Of a stretch of DNA of 33,345 nt, positions 23,864-31,749 are shown one piece after another; position 1 is the stretch's first letter, and every line of letters starts with the position of its first letter. The notes below the pieces were generated by a model. That model was given only the letters and a program-made list of their open reading frames with translations, was not told the DNA's origin and ran no database searches. The stretch comes from an archaeon (GTDB taxonomy: Archaea > Halobacteriota > Syntropharchaeia > Alkanophagales > Methanospirareceae), in NCBI GenBank assembly GCA_030019325.1, contig JASEFB010000003.1, positions 1 through 33,345 of the forward strand, given 5' to 3'. The translations under genes and the position numbers were made by a program.

Positions 23864-24250
23864 ATGAACAGCAAGCAATTCAGATTGTGTGGGATAATAA
23901 TAGCAGTGGCTCTTGGAGCTCTAATTGGTTGGTCCATATCTGTTGGAAATGCCATATTGCCGGTAGCTGCGTTTATCGTAGGAGCAGCACTTTTATATGT
24001 ATGCAAAAGCAGGGTTACAGAGGTGTTGGAGGATGAAAGAGTCTACAAGATAAGTGAAAAAGCGTCCTATATAGTTTTGCGGGTTTTTGTATTATCAAGT
24101 GCATTAATTGGCACTGTTTTAATAGCATTAAGCAAAAATGGCTTTGCCGAATTTAGTCTGGTCGGCATTACTCTGGCTGGCTCTGCCTGTGCCTTACTTG
24201 TCTTGCATCTGGTTTTCTATAGGTACTACACCAGGAAAAGCCTAGATTAG
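23864..24250 (+). CDS. DUF2178-like membrane protein, second copy (128 aa)
   Basis: The start is ATG 23864, 9 bases after an AGGAGGCGA ribosome site; a frame opening further upstream (23684) overlaps the preceding gene and is not credible. The protein has the same layout as its neighbour: two N-terminal helices (GIIIAVALGALIGWSISV and ILPVAAFIVGAALLYVC), the signature LEDERVYKISEKASYIVLRV, and two C-terminal helices. Its stop overlaps by one base a GTG that could start the regulator gene. It probably arose by duplication of the preceding gene and may form a heteromer with it. Confidence 0.75.
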   Translation: MNSKQFRLCGIIIAVALGALIGWSISVGNAILPVAAFIVGAALLYVCKSRVTEVLEDERVYKISEKASYIVLRVFVLSSALIGTVLIALSKNGFAEFSLVGITLAGSACALLVLHLVFYRYYTRKSLD

Positions 24251-24258
24251 TGATCAAA

Positions 24259-24456
24259 ATGAGAACCAGAATCAAGGAGTTCAGGGCTCGATATGATTTA
24301 ACCCAGGAGGAGCTCGCAAAAAAGGTGGGCGTGAGAAGGGAGACAATTTTGTTCCTGGAAAAAGGAAGATACAATCCGTCTCTTATACTGGCACATAAGA
24401 TCGCCAAAGTGCTGAATACAACGATTGATGAATTGTTTATTTTTGATGATGAGTAA
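24259..24456 (+). CDS. Small XRE-type HTH regulator (65 aa)
   Basis: The protein is little more than a helix-turn-helix domain: MRTRIKEFRARYDLTQEELA, the turn KKVGVRRETILFLEKGRYNP and LILAHKIAKVLNTTIDELF. It resembles the regulators that accompany DUF2178 genes. ATG 24259 is chosen as the family start; GTG 24250, which overlaps the previous stop, is possible. It probably binds its own operon promoter and represses the membrane genes, but no operator is evident. Confidence 0.85.
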   Translation: MRTRIKEFRARYDLTQEELAKKVGVRRETILFLEKGRYNPSLILAHKIAKVLNTTIDELFIFDDE

Positions 24457-24522
24457 GCGGTTACGGTATATATTAGGGTATTGGGAGGAAATGCAGTAGG
24501 GAATAAGAGTTGAGGTGAGAGA

Positions 24523-24580
24523 GAGGCTAAAGCCTCACTCAGATCAGAGCCGCTTTGATTTTCAGGTTTAGCGGTTTTTT
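24523..24580 (+). terminator. Inverted repeats and terminator after the XRE operon
   Basis: GAGGCTAAAGCCTC (24523-24536) is a perfect 6-bp-arm inverted repeat. A CCGCT...AGCGG stem (24550-24574) runs into six T residues, a plausible intrinsic terminator. Confidence 0.5.
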
Positions 24581-24606
24581 CCCCGCTTTCTAACAAATAA
24601 AACCTT

Positions 24607-24948
24607 CTATAAGCATACCATTTCGAGATACAACATCGTTATTTTTTCTGCGACCCCCTTCGAAATTCTCTCCTCAACGAGCGAAATGAAAACCTCTGCA
24701 TATTCAGGGGGCATGCATGACAAACTTTCCCACCCTTCCATTACCATATCCGCAAGATACGCAAGCTCTTCATCCCTCAAATTCCGCAACCTTCTCTCGA
24801 AGTCCTTTACGTCCCTTGAGAAATGGTTGGAGAGCGGCGGTAGTATTGACTTGTAAGGTACCTTTGAGTGCTCACATACAATCTCCTCTAACTCTGGGGC
24901 GAGCTTCTTTAAGAGTGCTCTGTCCTTTTCATTTAGTTTCCTCGCCAT
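24607..24948 (-). CDS. Helical hypothetical archaeal protein (113 aa)
   Basis: I do not recognise the family. It is soluble and helical with two near-terminal cysteines and a Leu-rich middle (EDEL-type helices: LRNLRDEELAYLADMVMEGW, ERISKGVAEKITMLYLEM). It starts at ATG 24948, and a TATA-like AATATTATATGG on the minus strand lies about 25-33 bases upstream (around 24973-24981), suggesting a short or absent leader. It stands alone between the XRE operon and the moaC region. Confidence 0.65.
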   Translation of the reverse strand: MARKLNEKDRALLKKLAPELEEIVCEHSKVPYKSILPPLSNHFSRDVKDFERRLRNLRDEELAYLADMVMEGWESLSCMPPEYAEVFISLVEERISKGVAEKITMLYLEMVCL

Positions 24949-25017
24949 TTTTAATGCGGTTAAAACTCCATATAATATTGAATTGATTTACTCGCGATGG
25001 CTATGTCTTAGCCTAAA

Positions 25018-25154
25018 CCCCTAAGATTGCCCATGCCGAAATAGCCGATTTAAATATCCCTGATGGCCGTAATGGTGATGCCATCACCTTTTTAGGGGGG
25101 TGAGTTATAAAGGGAGTTGAATGTATTTTTGAAGCTCCTCTTGGCATGGGCGAT
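25018..25154. ncRNA. Candidate structured RNA or leader element
   Basis: A 12-bp closing stem pairs ATTGCCCATGCC (25026-25037) with GGCATGGGCGAT (25143-25154; one G-T wobble). Inside are a GGTGAT-gcc-ATCACC hairpin followed by five T (about 25074-25093) and GGAG...CTCC. CCCCTAA (25018-25024) could alternatively pair with TTAGGGG (25092-25098), crossing the closing stem. No protein frame fits the stretch. It could be a leader of the minus-strand gene at 24948, an independent RNA, or chance. No known motif is recognised. Confidence 0.35.
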
Positions 25155-25369
25155 TAATATTATGAGTTTATACTATAAAAAGTTTTAAAATGCGGACCCC
25201 CACTCCCCATAACCGCTGGTATAAGACCCGGCGGGCAAGCAATAAAAAGGATGCACCTGAGTGAGCCGCTATCCCTTCCTCGATAAGTTTTCCAGCAGTT
25301 CTCTAATTCTAACCAATTCAGACTTCCCCGAAGGCAAGAGCGCTAGTCCGATTTAAACGGCGTTTGCTT
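25155..25369. other. Non-coding stretch after moaC
   Basis: I see no full gene. A minus-strand 22-24 codon piece ending at 25271-25273 (GLALLPSGKSELVRIRELLE) is coding-like but lacks a start, with an in-frame stop before it. It may be a fragment of a lost gene. Confidence 0.35.
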
Positions 25370-25807
25370 CTAATCTGATATTACGCGCTTCTCCTTCTTA
25401 TCAACTTTTATCTCCTCTATCCTGGTATGCGGATAATTTCCTGTTTCGTCCTTCTCCACCGATTTCACCATATCCCAGATCGTCAGCAACGCCACTGATA
25501 ACCCATGGAGTGCATCCATCTCCACTCCTGTTTTACCCACGGATTTCACCGATACCGTCGCTTTTATATCAGCATCACCCATCGTGAAATCAACCTTCAC
25601 GCTTTCGATACTTATTTGGTGGCAGAGCGGAATTATCTCTGGCGTTCTTTTCACCGCTAATATCGCGGCAATTTCCGCACACCCGAGCACATCGCCCTTC
25701 TTGATACTCCCACTTTTTATCTTCTCCACCGTGCTATTTTTCAATTTTATTTTGCCAGATGCTGCAGCTACTCGTTCGACATCTTCTTTTTCGCTTATAT
25801 CCACCAT
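25370..25807 (-). CDS. moaC: Cyclic pyranopterin monophosphate synthase MoaC (145 aa)
   Basis: MoaC makes cyclic pyranopterin monophosphate in molybdenum/tungsten cofactor synthesis. The body is complete: MVDISEKEDVERVAAASGKI, then KGDVLGCAEIAAILAVKRTP, IIPLCHQISIESVKVDF, KTGVEMDALHGLSVALLTIWDM. It includes the catalytic and substrate loops. Normally 12-20 residues (a strand ending G-K-A-R) precede the MVD motif. Here ATG 25807 abuts a 45-bp hairpin repeat; reading on upstream to ATG 25870 gives a repeat-encoded MQRRGVSKPLQGLRGRGAEP instead. I chose 25807, but initiation at 25870 is possible. secG ends 12 bases before 25870, so moaC is the third gene of a valS-secG-moaC run. Confidence 0.88.
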   Translation of the reverse strand: MVDISEKEDVERVAAASGKIKLKNSTVEKIKSGSIKKGDVLGCAEIAAILAVKRTPEIIPLCHQISIESVKVDFTMGDADIKATVSVKSVGKTGVEMDALHGLSVALLTIWDMVKSVEKDETGNYPHTRIEEIKVDKKEKRVISD

Positions 25808-25850
25808 GTGGGGCTCCGCCCCACGACCCCGCAAGCCCTGTAAGGGCTTA
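25806..25850. repeat. 45-bp double-hairpin repeat, copy 1
   Basis: The identical 45 bp recurs at 31588-31632 in the same orientation. It forms two adjacent hairpins, GTGGGGCTCCGCCCCAC and AAGCCCTGTAAGGGCTT, joined by GACCCCGC. It is much more GC-rich than the surrounding DNA. This copy begins inside the moaC start codon. Confidence 0.95.
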
Positions 25851-25882
25851 CTCACGCCACGCCGCTGCATTGGTTATGTACC

Positions 25883-26104
25883 TCACGGTGGCCAGACACC
25901 GAAATATACCTCAAGCCCGATTATCACGACAGCAATAAACACACCTATGAGCAGTACTGTCTTCGGCGATAGCTTCACCGCAGATTCCTCAACATCGTAA
26001 TATCGCATCAATCCGGCAGAGGACATAAGTCCACGCTCTTCTCCTCTACCCCCTCCTTTCTTTTCTTTCTTCTTCTCTTTCTTCGCTGTTCTTCCTTTTA
26101 CCAT
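25883..26104 (-). CDS. secG: Protein translocase Sec61-beta/SecG homologue (73 aa)
   Basis: The small translocon subunit has the archaeal Sec61-beta pattern: a charged N-terminus (here unusually Lys-rich, RTAKKEKKKEKKGGGRGEER), the signature GLMSSAGLMRYYDVEE, then a C-terminal membrane helix (TVLLIGVFIAVVIIGLEVYF). It would sit in the membrane with SecY and SecE. It starts at ATG 26104 after an AAAGGTAAGA-like purine stretch and lies 16 bases downstream of valS, suggesting co-transcription. The Lys-rich tail is longer than in many homologues. Confidence 0.93.
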   Translation of the reverse strand: MVKGRTAKKEKKKEKKGGGRGEERGLMSSAGLMRYYDVEESAVKLSPKTVLLIGVFIAVVIIGLEVYFGVWPP

Positions 26105-26120
26105 ATTTTAATCTTACCTT

Positions 26121-28544
26121 TTACCCTTTAATTATCCTCACTTTCGTGCCATGAACATCAAGAATATTGCCACCACTTTTAATCTCACGCACACCTTTGC
26201 AGAGTTCCACCTTCGTTGCCGTTGCATTCTCCATATCCTCGGTATCCAAATCATCTGCGTATATCTCCAGTTTACCTAAAGGCGCGTTTAAGGGAATACC
26301 ATGCTCAGACTTATATCTTCTAACGGCTCGTACGATATCAGCGATTAAGTCACCTTTCTTTTCCGCTTCTAAATCGATCATATCAGGCTTTACCTCTGGC
26401 CAGGGCGCCCTATGCACACTCCTCTCCTTTTCGATGTAGGAATACATCTCCTCGGCATAAAAAGGGATGAACGGTGCAAGCAGCTTAGAAAGTGCCTCTA
26501 TAGTTAGATACAATGTATATCTGGCGGATTCTTTTCCCTCCTCTCCCGACCGACCATATAACCTCGACTTCACCAGTTCAATGTAATCATCTGCAAGCAC
26601 GTTCCATGCAAAAGCTCGTAGATCCTTCATCGCCTCGTCGAACTTGTAGTTTTCCATCGAGTCTGTCACCGACAGGATGAGCTTGTTCAGTTTGGAGAGC
26701 AGCCATTTATCAACAACGCGTAGAGTTGCCGCTCCTTCCTTGTATTGGTAATCTGAAAGGTGGATCATAGAGAATCTGAGAATGCTCCACAGTTTTTGCA
26801 TAAATTTACTCGCGGCTACTATATCCTTCCATCTGAACTGGACGTCTGAGCCTACAGTACCTCCAATTGCCGCCCACTGTCTGAATGCATCCGCACCATG
26901 CTCTTGAATCACCGTATCTGGCGAAATGATGTTATTTCGTGATTTGCTCATCTTATACCCATCCTCACCCAATACCATCCCGTTTATTAAGATCGTGTGC
27001 CAGGGTATTGATTTGGTAAGCACAAGCGAGCGCAGGATAGTGTAGAAAGCCCAGGTTCTTATAATGTCATGCCCCTGCGGTCTCAGTTCTACGGGGAATC
27101 CGATTCCCGATGGTTCTCCTGCATTAAGGTTCCATTTTGCAACCCAAAGAGCACTGAGTGAGGAGTCCATCCAGGTGTCTAACACATCCTTCTCTCCTTC
27201 AAATTCGGTGCTGCCGCAGTTATCACACAGCTCGTTTGGGCTCGTCATCAGTGGATCCACGGGTAGTTCATCTTCAGAGGCCACTTTAACGGCACCGCAT
27301 CGCTTGCAATACCAAACGGGAATAGGCACGCTGAAAATCCGTTGCCGGGATATACACCAGTCCCACTCCATAGATTCAACCCAGTTTTTAAGTCTGATGG
27401 AGAAATGCTCGGGATACCATGTTATTTCCTCCGAGGCTTGTATTATCTCAGCATGCTTCACACGCACAAACCACTGCCGTGTAGAAATGATCTCGATGGG
27501 GGTTTTACATCGCCAACAAACACCCACGTTTTGTTGTATCTGTTCACGCTTCTTGAGCAGCCCTTGTGCCTCTAAATCTTCAATTATCTTCTCTTTGCAT
27601 TCTGTTACGCTCAGTCCCTCATATCCCCGTACCGCTTCGGTCATCCGCCCTCGCTCGTCTAATGAAGCAATTAAAGGGAGGTTATGCACTGTCCACCACC
27701 TCACATCCTGCCGGTCACCAAACGTGCAAATCATTACCACACCGGTTCCAAACTCGGGATCAACACCTTCATCGTCATATACCTTCACGGTATGCTCGAA
27801 TATCGGGACCATCAGCTCTTTTCCCACGATATCTTTATACCGTTCGTCATCAGGATGCACGGCTACCGCAACACAGCTCGCCAGCAGCTCTGGCCTCGTC
27901 GTTGCAATCTCTACATACTCCGGTTCTCTTTCTGCGCCTACCTTCTTGAAGCGTATATAATTCAAATGGGCATCTCTATCCTCATACTCTACCTCTGCAA
28001 AGGCTATTGCGGTCTCGCAGCGGGGACACAAGTTTACTGGATGTTCCGCTCGATATATTAGCCCATCATGATACATTTTTAAGAACGAGAGTTGCGTATA
28101 TCGTTTGTAACGGTCCTCCATCGTAACAAACTCCGTGCTCCAGTCTATGGACATGCCAAGCTTCTTCATCATGCCTTTCATCTGCGCTATGTTCTCCCGC
28201 ATAAGTTGTTTGCACAACGCTCTAAACTCCTGCCTGCTTATCTGATGCTTTGATATACCATACTTCTCTTCTACTTTCACCTCGGCCGGCAGTCCGTGAC
28301 AGTCCCATCCCTGCGGAAACATCACGTCATAACCCCGCATTCGCTTATAACGAGCGATAAAATCAATGTAACACCAGTTCAAAGCGTTGCCAATGTGGAA
28401 ATCACCCGTAGGGTACGGTGGTGGCGTATCAATGATATACGACGGCTTATCCGAAGATGCCGTGAAATAGTAGAGCGAATCATTCCAGTTCTCCAGCCAC
28501 TTCCTCTCTATTATCCCCGGTCTGTATTTCTTTTCCATTTTCAT
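26121..28544 (-). CDS. valS: Valyl-tRNA synthetase (807 aa)
   Basis: This class I synthetase charges tRNA-Val. The HIGH-type motif is PYPTGDFHIGNALNW (residues about 42-56) and the KMSKS motif is GYKMSKSRNN (about residue 530). The editing domain is present (ATTRPELLASCVAVAVHP). Zinc-binding cysteines appear in LCPRCETA, VCWRCKTPIE, YCKRCGAV and LCDNCGSTE, as usual in archaeal enzymes. The C-terminal anticodon-binding domain ends without the coiled-coil tail of bacterial ValS. The start is ATG 28544, with a second ATG 6 bases later. It is the first gene of the valS-secG-moaC run and divergent from the ATPase gene. Confidence 0.97.
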   Translation of the reverse strand: MKMEKKYRPGIIERKWLENWNDSLYYFTASSDKPSYIIDTPPPYPTGDFHIGNALNWCYIDFIARYKRMRGYDVMFPQGWDCHGLPAEVKVEEKYGISKHQISRQEFRALCKQLMRENIAQMKGMMKKLGMSIDWSTEFVTMEDRYKRYTQLSFLKMYHDGLIYRAEHPVNLCPRCETAIAFAEVEYEDRDAHLNYIRFKKVGAEREPEYVEIATTRPELLASCVAVAVHPDDERYKDIVGKELMVPIFEHTVKVYDDEGVDPEFGTGVVMICTFGDRQDVRWWTVHNLPLIASLDERGRMTEAVRGYEGLSVTECKEKIIEDLEAQGLLKKREQIQQNVGVCWRCKTPIEIISTRQWFVRVKHAEIIQASEEITWYPEHFSIRLKNWVESMEWDWCISRQRIFSVPIPVWYCKRCGAVKVASEDELPVDPLMTSPNELCDNCGSTEFEGEKDVLDTWMDSSLSALWVAKWNLNAGEPSGIGFPVELRPQGHDIIRTWAFYTILRSLVLTKSIPWHTILINGMVLGEDGYKMSKSRNNIISPDTVIQEHGADAFRQWAAIGGTVGSDVQFRWKDIVAASKFMQKLWSILRFSMIHLSDYQYKEGAATLRVVDKWLLSKLNKLILSVTDSMENYKFDEAMKDLRAFAWNVLADDYIELVKSRLYGRSGEEGKESARYTLYLTIEALSKLLAPFIPFYAEEMYSYIEKERSVHRAPWPEVKPDMIDLEAEKKGDLIADIVRAVRRYKSEHGIPLNAPLGKLEIYADDLDTEDMENATATKVELCKGVREIKSGGNILDVHGTKVRIIKG

Positions 28545-28660
28545 GCGCTCTCTGATTCTCCGCTATTAAGATTATGTTAGGTGCTTTTATTTTTAGTCCT
28601 TTATTTTAATAGATTATTATTTTTGAAAAGTCACCAAAATATTATGAGGAGCAAATTGAA

Positions 28661-29914
28661 ATGCCAAAGGCAACAAATCTGATTGGAGCATACAACAACT
28701 TCGTTGTGGAGCCACTCAAGACGGAAGAGGAGTTTAGGGATTTTTATGTTGAGAGACCAAAGCGCACACCATCCCCTATAGAAGAACTGAAAGACAGGAT
28801 AGAGAATGCAGAAAGTGCTAAAAAATACATTTTCCTTGGTTTCAGAGGCTGTGGCAAGAGCACGGAACTGAACAGGCTTTCGCGATTGATTGATAAGGAG
28901 CATTTTATTATCGTTAGCTATTCAATCCGTGAAGAATTGGACGTTAGCGATTTCGATTTCCGGGATTTCTTTGCTTCCATGGCTTTGAAAATCTATGAAA
29001 CCGCTGAGAAGGAGGTGGATTTGGAAACGGATATTGAAGAGGATTTCAGGGAGTTCATGATGCACATTACAAAAGTTTCAGAGGAAGATGTCACGAGATA
29101 TAGCGAAACAGGAATATCGTTCTCGAAACTTATACTCCTGAAATTAGGAAGGGAAGCGAAGACATGGGAGTATGTTAGAAAAGAACTCGAAACGAAAATA
29201 AGTGACCTTATAGAAAAACTCAACTGGCTTATTCTGGAAGTGGAAAGCAAATCAACCAAGAGAATTGTGGTAATTGTTGATGACCTTGATAAGCTTGCTC
29301 GAGGAGAACAGGCGGAAAACTTCTTCTATAAAAACTACGGCTTGCTCATTCAACCAAATTGTTTCGTCATTTATACATTTCCCATACCTCTGGCGTTCAA
29401 TCCGTATTATGAGAATGTTCGACATGCCTTTGATGTGGATATTATCCTACCACATTTTCCGGTGAGAGATGGGGAGAAGAGGATAAACGAAGAAAATTTC
29501 AGCTTCTTCAAAGGAATAGTGGGGAAGCGGATGGATTTGGGCTTGATAGAAGAAGAAGCGTTGAAGGATGCTATATTATCTACTGGAAAAATTTCTGAGT
29601 TCATTTCGGTTATGAAGGATGCGACGATAAAAGCATATAGAAATGAAAGAACGAAGATAACACAAGAAGAAGTTGGAAAAGCGTTGGAGAAATTGAGGAG
29701 AACGTATGATCGAACACTCACCGAAGCGCATAAAAAGCGGCTTTTGGAAATTTATGAGAAAAAAGAAGCTCGTGATGAGAATACGAGCGATTCCACAAGT
29801 CGTGATTTGCTTTTTAGTTTAACTGCGGTTGAATATGAGGACGAAGAGGGATGGTGGTGCGATATAAATCCATTACTGATGCCGTTGGTGGAGAAATGGA
29901 AGCAAGCGGACTAG
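28661..29914 (+). CDS. STAND-like P-loop ATPase with C-terminal winged-helix region (417 aa)
   Basis: The Walker A motif GFRGCGKST occupies residues 60-68 and the Walker B stretch RIVVIVDDLDKL about 200-211, so ATP binding and hydrolysis are likely. The section after Walker B (FVIYTFPIPLAFNPYY) contains a sensor-like strand. The last ~60 residues (RDLLFSLTAVEYEDEEGWWCDINPLLMPLVEKW) resemble the winged-helix end of STAND/AAA-type signalling ATPases. The start is ATG 28661 with GAGGAG about 10 bases upstream. The following TPR gene overlaps it by 19 bases. This suggests a signal sensor/switch pair; the ligand and output are unknown. Confidence 0.8.
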   Translation: MPKATNLIGAYNNFVVEPLKTEEEFRDFYVERPKRTPSPIEELKDRIENAESAKKYIFLGFRGCGKSTELNRLSRLIDKEHFIIVSYSIREELDVSDFDFRDFFASMALKIYETAEKEVDLETDIEEDFREFMMHITKVSEEDVTRYSETGISFSKLILLKLGREAKTWEYVRKELETKISDLIEKLNWLILEVESKSTKRIVVIVDDLDKLARGEQAENFFYKNYGLLIQPNCFVIYTFPIPLAFNPYYENVRHAFDVDIILPHFPVRDGEKRINEENFSFFKGIVGKRMDLGLIEEEALKDAILSTGKISEFISVMKDATIKAYRNERTKITQEEVGKALEKLRRTYDRTLTEAHKKRLLEIYEKKEARDENTSDSTSRDLLFSLTAVEYEDEEGWWCDINPLLMPLVEKWKQAD

Positions 29915-31197
29915 AGGATCTAGAGGAAATAGACACGATAATAGCAGAACTTGAGATTTCACAAGGTAAAGGGAACGTGATACTATGCGTGGTTAATTCT
30001 CCTGCTTATAGGGAGAAAATCATCCAAGTTTTACAAAGGAGATTCTCCACAAACGTGATTTCTGTCGAAACAGGTGAGCAAATCATCCGCACTTTGAAAG
30101 AGCAAGATTTCAAGAGTGTGGATGTTTTAATCTGGATTATGCCCGAAGAGCCTACCGAAGATTTACTGAACACTTTGAATAATTTTAGAGAGTTATTCTA
30201 CGATGCGAAGATACCCAATCTGGTGTTTTACAATCAGGCATTTTCTGAAGAAGTAATAAGAAAAGCACCGGATTTCTGGCGCTATAGAGGGAACTATTAC
30301 GAACTAAAAGAAGCAGAAAGAGGAATGGCTTTTGAGGCGCTTGAGACATTAGCCACTCCTTTCTCTTACCAAGACAAAGAGGACTTGCTGAGAAGGAAGC
30401 GGATAAATGAATATCTACTCGAAAGAGTCAGGGATAAGGAAGAAAAAGCTGATATTTTGTTAGAGTTGGGCGTGATATTCTATTATTCAGGAGATCTCGA
30501 TAAGGCATTGGAATATTACGAAAAGGCATTGGAACTGAATGATGAGTTGGGGATGAAAGAAGGAATAGCTGCTGTTTTTGGAAACATAGGCGCGGTATAC
30601 TTCACCAAAGGGGAACTTGATAAAGCTTTGCAATATTTTGAGAAGGCATTGAAGCTGAATGAGGAGTTGGGAAATAAAAAAGGAATGGCAAATCAGCTTG
30701 GAAATATGGGAGTCCTCTACTTCACTAAAGGAGAGTTAGATAAGGCATCAGGATCTTACAAGAAGGCATTGAAAATTTTTGAGGAGTCCGGAATAAAAGA
30801 GGGAATTGCAACACTGCTTGGAAACATAGGCGCTCTATACTTCACCAAAGGAGAACCTGACAAAGCTTTAGAATATTTAAGGAGGATATTGGGACTGCAT
30901 GATGAGTTTGGGAGCAAAGAAAGCTTAGCAAAAAACTTTGAAAACATAGGTGTCGTGTATTCCGCCAAAGGAGAACTTAACAAGGCGTTGGAATATTACG
31001 AGAAGGCATTGAAAATTTTCGAAGAGATGGGGAGCCGAATAGAAACAGCCAAAACAAAGGTGAACATTGGCGATATTTTTGCTCAAAAAGGAGATAAAGA
31101 GCGGGCGTTAGAGTATTATCGCGAAGCTAAAGATTTGGCTGCAGGAAGTTATGTTTTTGAATTCGTCAGTAAACGGATAAAGGAATTAAAAGAGTAG
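29896..31197 (+). CDS. TPR protein with an unassigned N-terminal domain, partner of the ATPase (433 aa)
   Basis: Residues 1-~150 form an alpha/beta domain with strands NVILCVVNSPAY, TNVISVETGEQI and VDVLIWIMPEE, followed by LNNFRELFYDAKIPNLVFYN and YRGNYYELKEA. It looks like a receiver- or nucleoside-binding-like fold without a Walker motif and I do not recognise it. From about residue 185, six TPR units of 40 residues follow, each like YFTKGELDKALQYFEKALKL, with strong internal similarity. ATG 29896 follows GGTGGAG and starts inside the end of the ATPase gene, so translation is coupled. The TPR part probably binds a partner or senses a peptide or protein; with the ATPase it forms a two-component-like unit. 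Confidence 0.8.
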   Translation: MEASGLEDLEEIDTIIAELEISQGKGNVILCVVNSPAYREKIIQVLQRRFSTNVISVETGEQIIRTLKEQDFKSVDVLIWIMPEEPTEDLLNTLNNFRELFYDAKIPNLVFYNQAFSEEVIRKAPDFWRYRGNYYELKEAERGMAFEALETLATPFSYQDKEDLLRRKRINEYLLERVRDKEEKADILLELGVIFYYSGDLDKALEYYEKALELNDELGMKEGIAAVFGNIGAVYFTKGELDKALQYFEKALKLNEELGNKKGMANQLGNMGVLYFTKGELDKASGSYKKALKIFEESGIKEGIATLLGNIGALYFTKGEPDKALEYLRRILGLHDEFGSKESLAKNFENIGVVYSAKGELNKALEYYEKALKIFEEMGSRIETAKTKVNIGDIFAQKGDKERALEYYREAKDLAAGSYVFEFVSKRIKELKE

Positions 31198-31201
31198 CAA
31201 A

Positions 31202-31573
31202 ATGCGTAAGATATTCGGCAACGCACAACAGGAATATAAACAGTGCATAGTTTTGAGAGAGGATTTGAAACTGTCGAAAGGAAAAGCAGCAGCACAAGCC
31301 GCTCATGCCTCACTGCTCAGTTACGAACGTGCTCCGGTGCGTGACAGAATGTACTGGAAAGCACAGGGGCAGAAGAAAGTGGTACTGAAAGTCCAGAGCC
31401 TTGAAGAATTATACGGCGTAAAGGATGAAGCTGAAAAGCTGGGATTGCCCTGTGCAATTGTAGAAGATGCAGGGCTAACTGAAATACCACCGGGGACGGT
31501 GACTGCATTAGGAATAGGCCCAGCACGTGCTGAAGAGATAGATAAGGTCACAAAGCATCTGGATTTACTGTAA
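31202..31573 (+). CDS. pth2: Peptidyl-tRNA hydrolase Pth2 (123 aa)
   Basis: Pth2 frees tRNA from prematurely released peptidyl-tRNA and is the archaeal/eukaryotic type. The family core is intact: YKQCIVLREDLKLSKGKAAA with QAAHASLLSYERA, KKVVLKVQSLEELYGVKDEA, and the end LPCAIVEDAGLTEIPPGTVT with ALGIGPA. ATG 31202 lies 4 bases after the TPR gene stop, so the two may be co-transcribed, although the relation is probably only positional. A copy of the 45-bp hairpin repeat follows 14 bases after its stop and could act as its 3' end. Confidence 0.95.
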   Translation: MRKIFGNAQQEYKQCIVLREDLKLSKGKAAAQAAHASLLSYERAPVRDRMYWKAQGQKKVVLKVQSLEELYGVKDEAEKLGLPCAIVEDAGLTEIPPGTVTALGIGPARAEEIDKVTKHLDLL

Positions 31574-31587
31574 ACAAACCTTTTCTT

Positions 31588-31632
31588 ATGTGGGGCTCCG
31601 CCCCACGACCCCGCAAGCCCTGTAAGGGCTTA
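31588..31632. repeat. 45-bp double-hairpin repeat, copy 2
   Basis: This copy is identical over 45 bp to 25806-25850. It lies between pth2 and the DUF2119 gene, outside any gene, and contains the same two hairpins. In transcripts from pth2 it would form two adjacent stems. Confidence 0.95.
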
Positions 31633-31749
31633 TAGAAAAGCTTTACCAAAAGAAACAGGATAATTTTAACAGCGGATTTCATTTTTCTAAAGAAGAAAAA
31701 TGGGTTTCGAAGAGCGGGAAGATTATGGCGTGAAGTTGTACCGACTTAC

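Noticed and set aside
27064..27960. Long plus-strand open frame of 298 codons
   Set aside because: It lies entirely opposite valS, whose motifs are complete; the product is Ser/Pro-rich, typical of an antisense frame.
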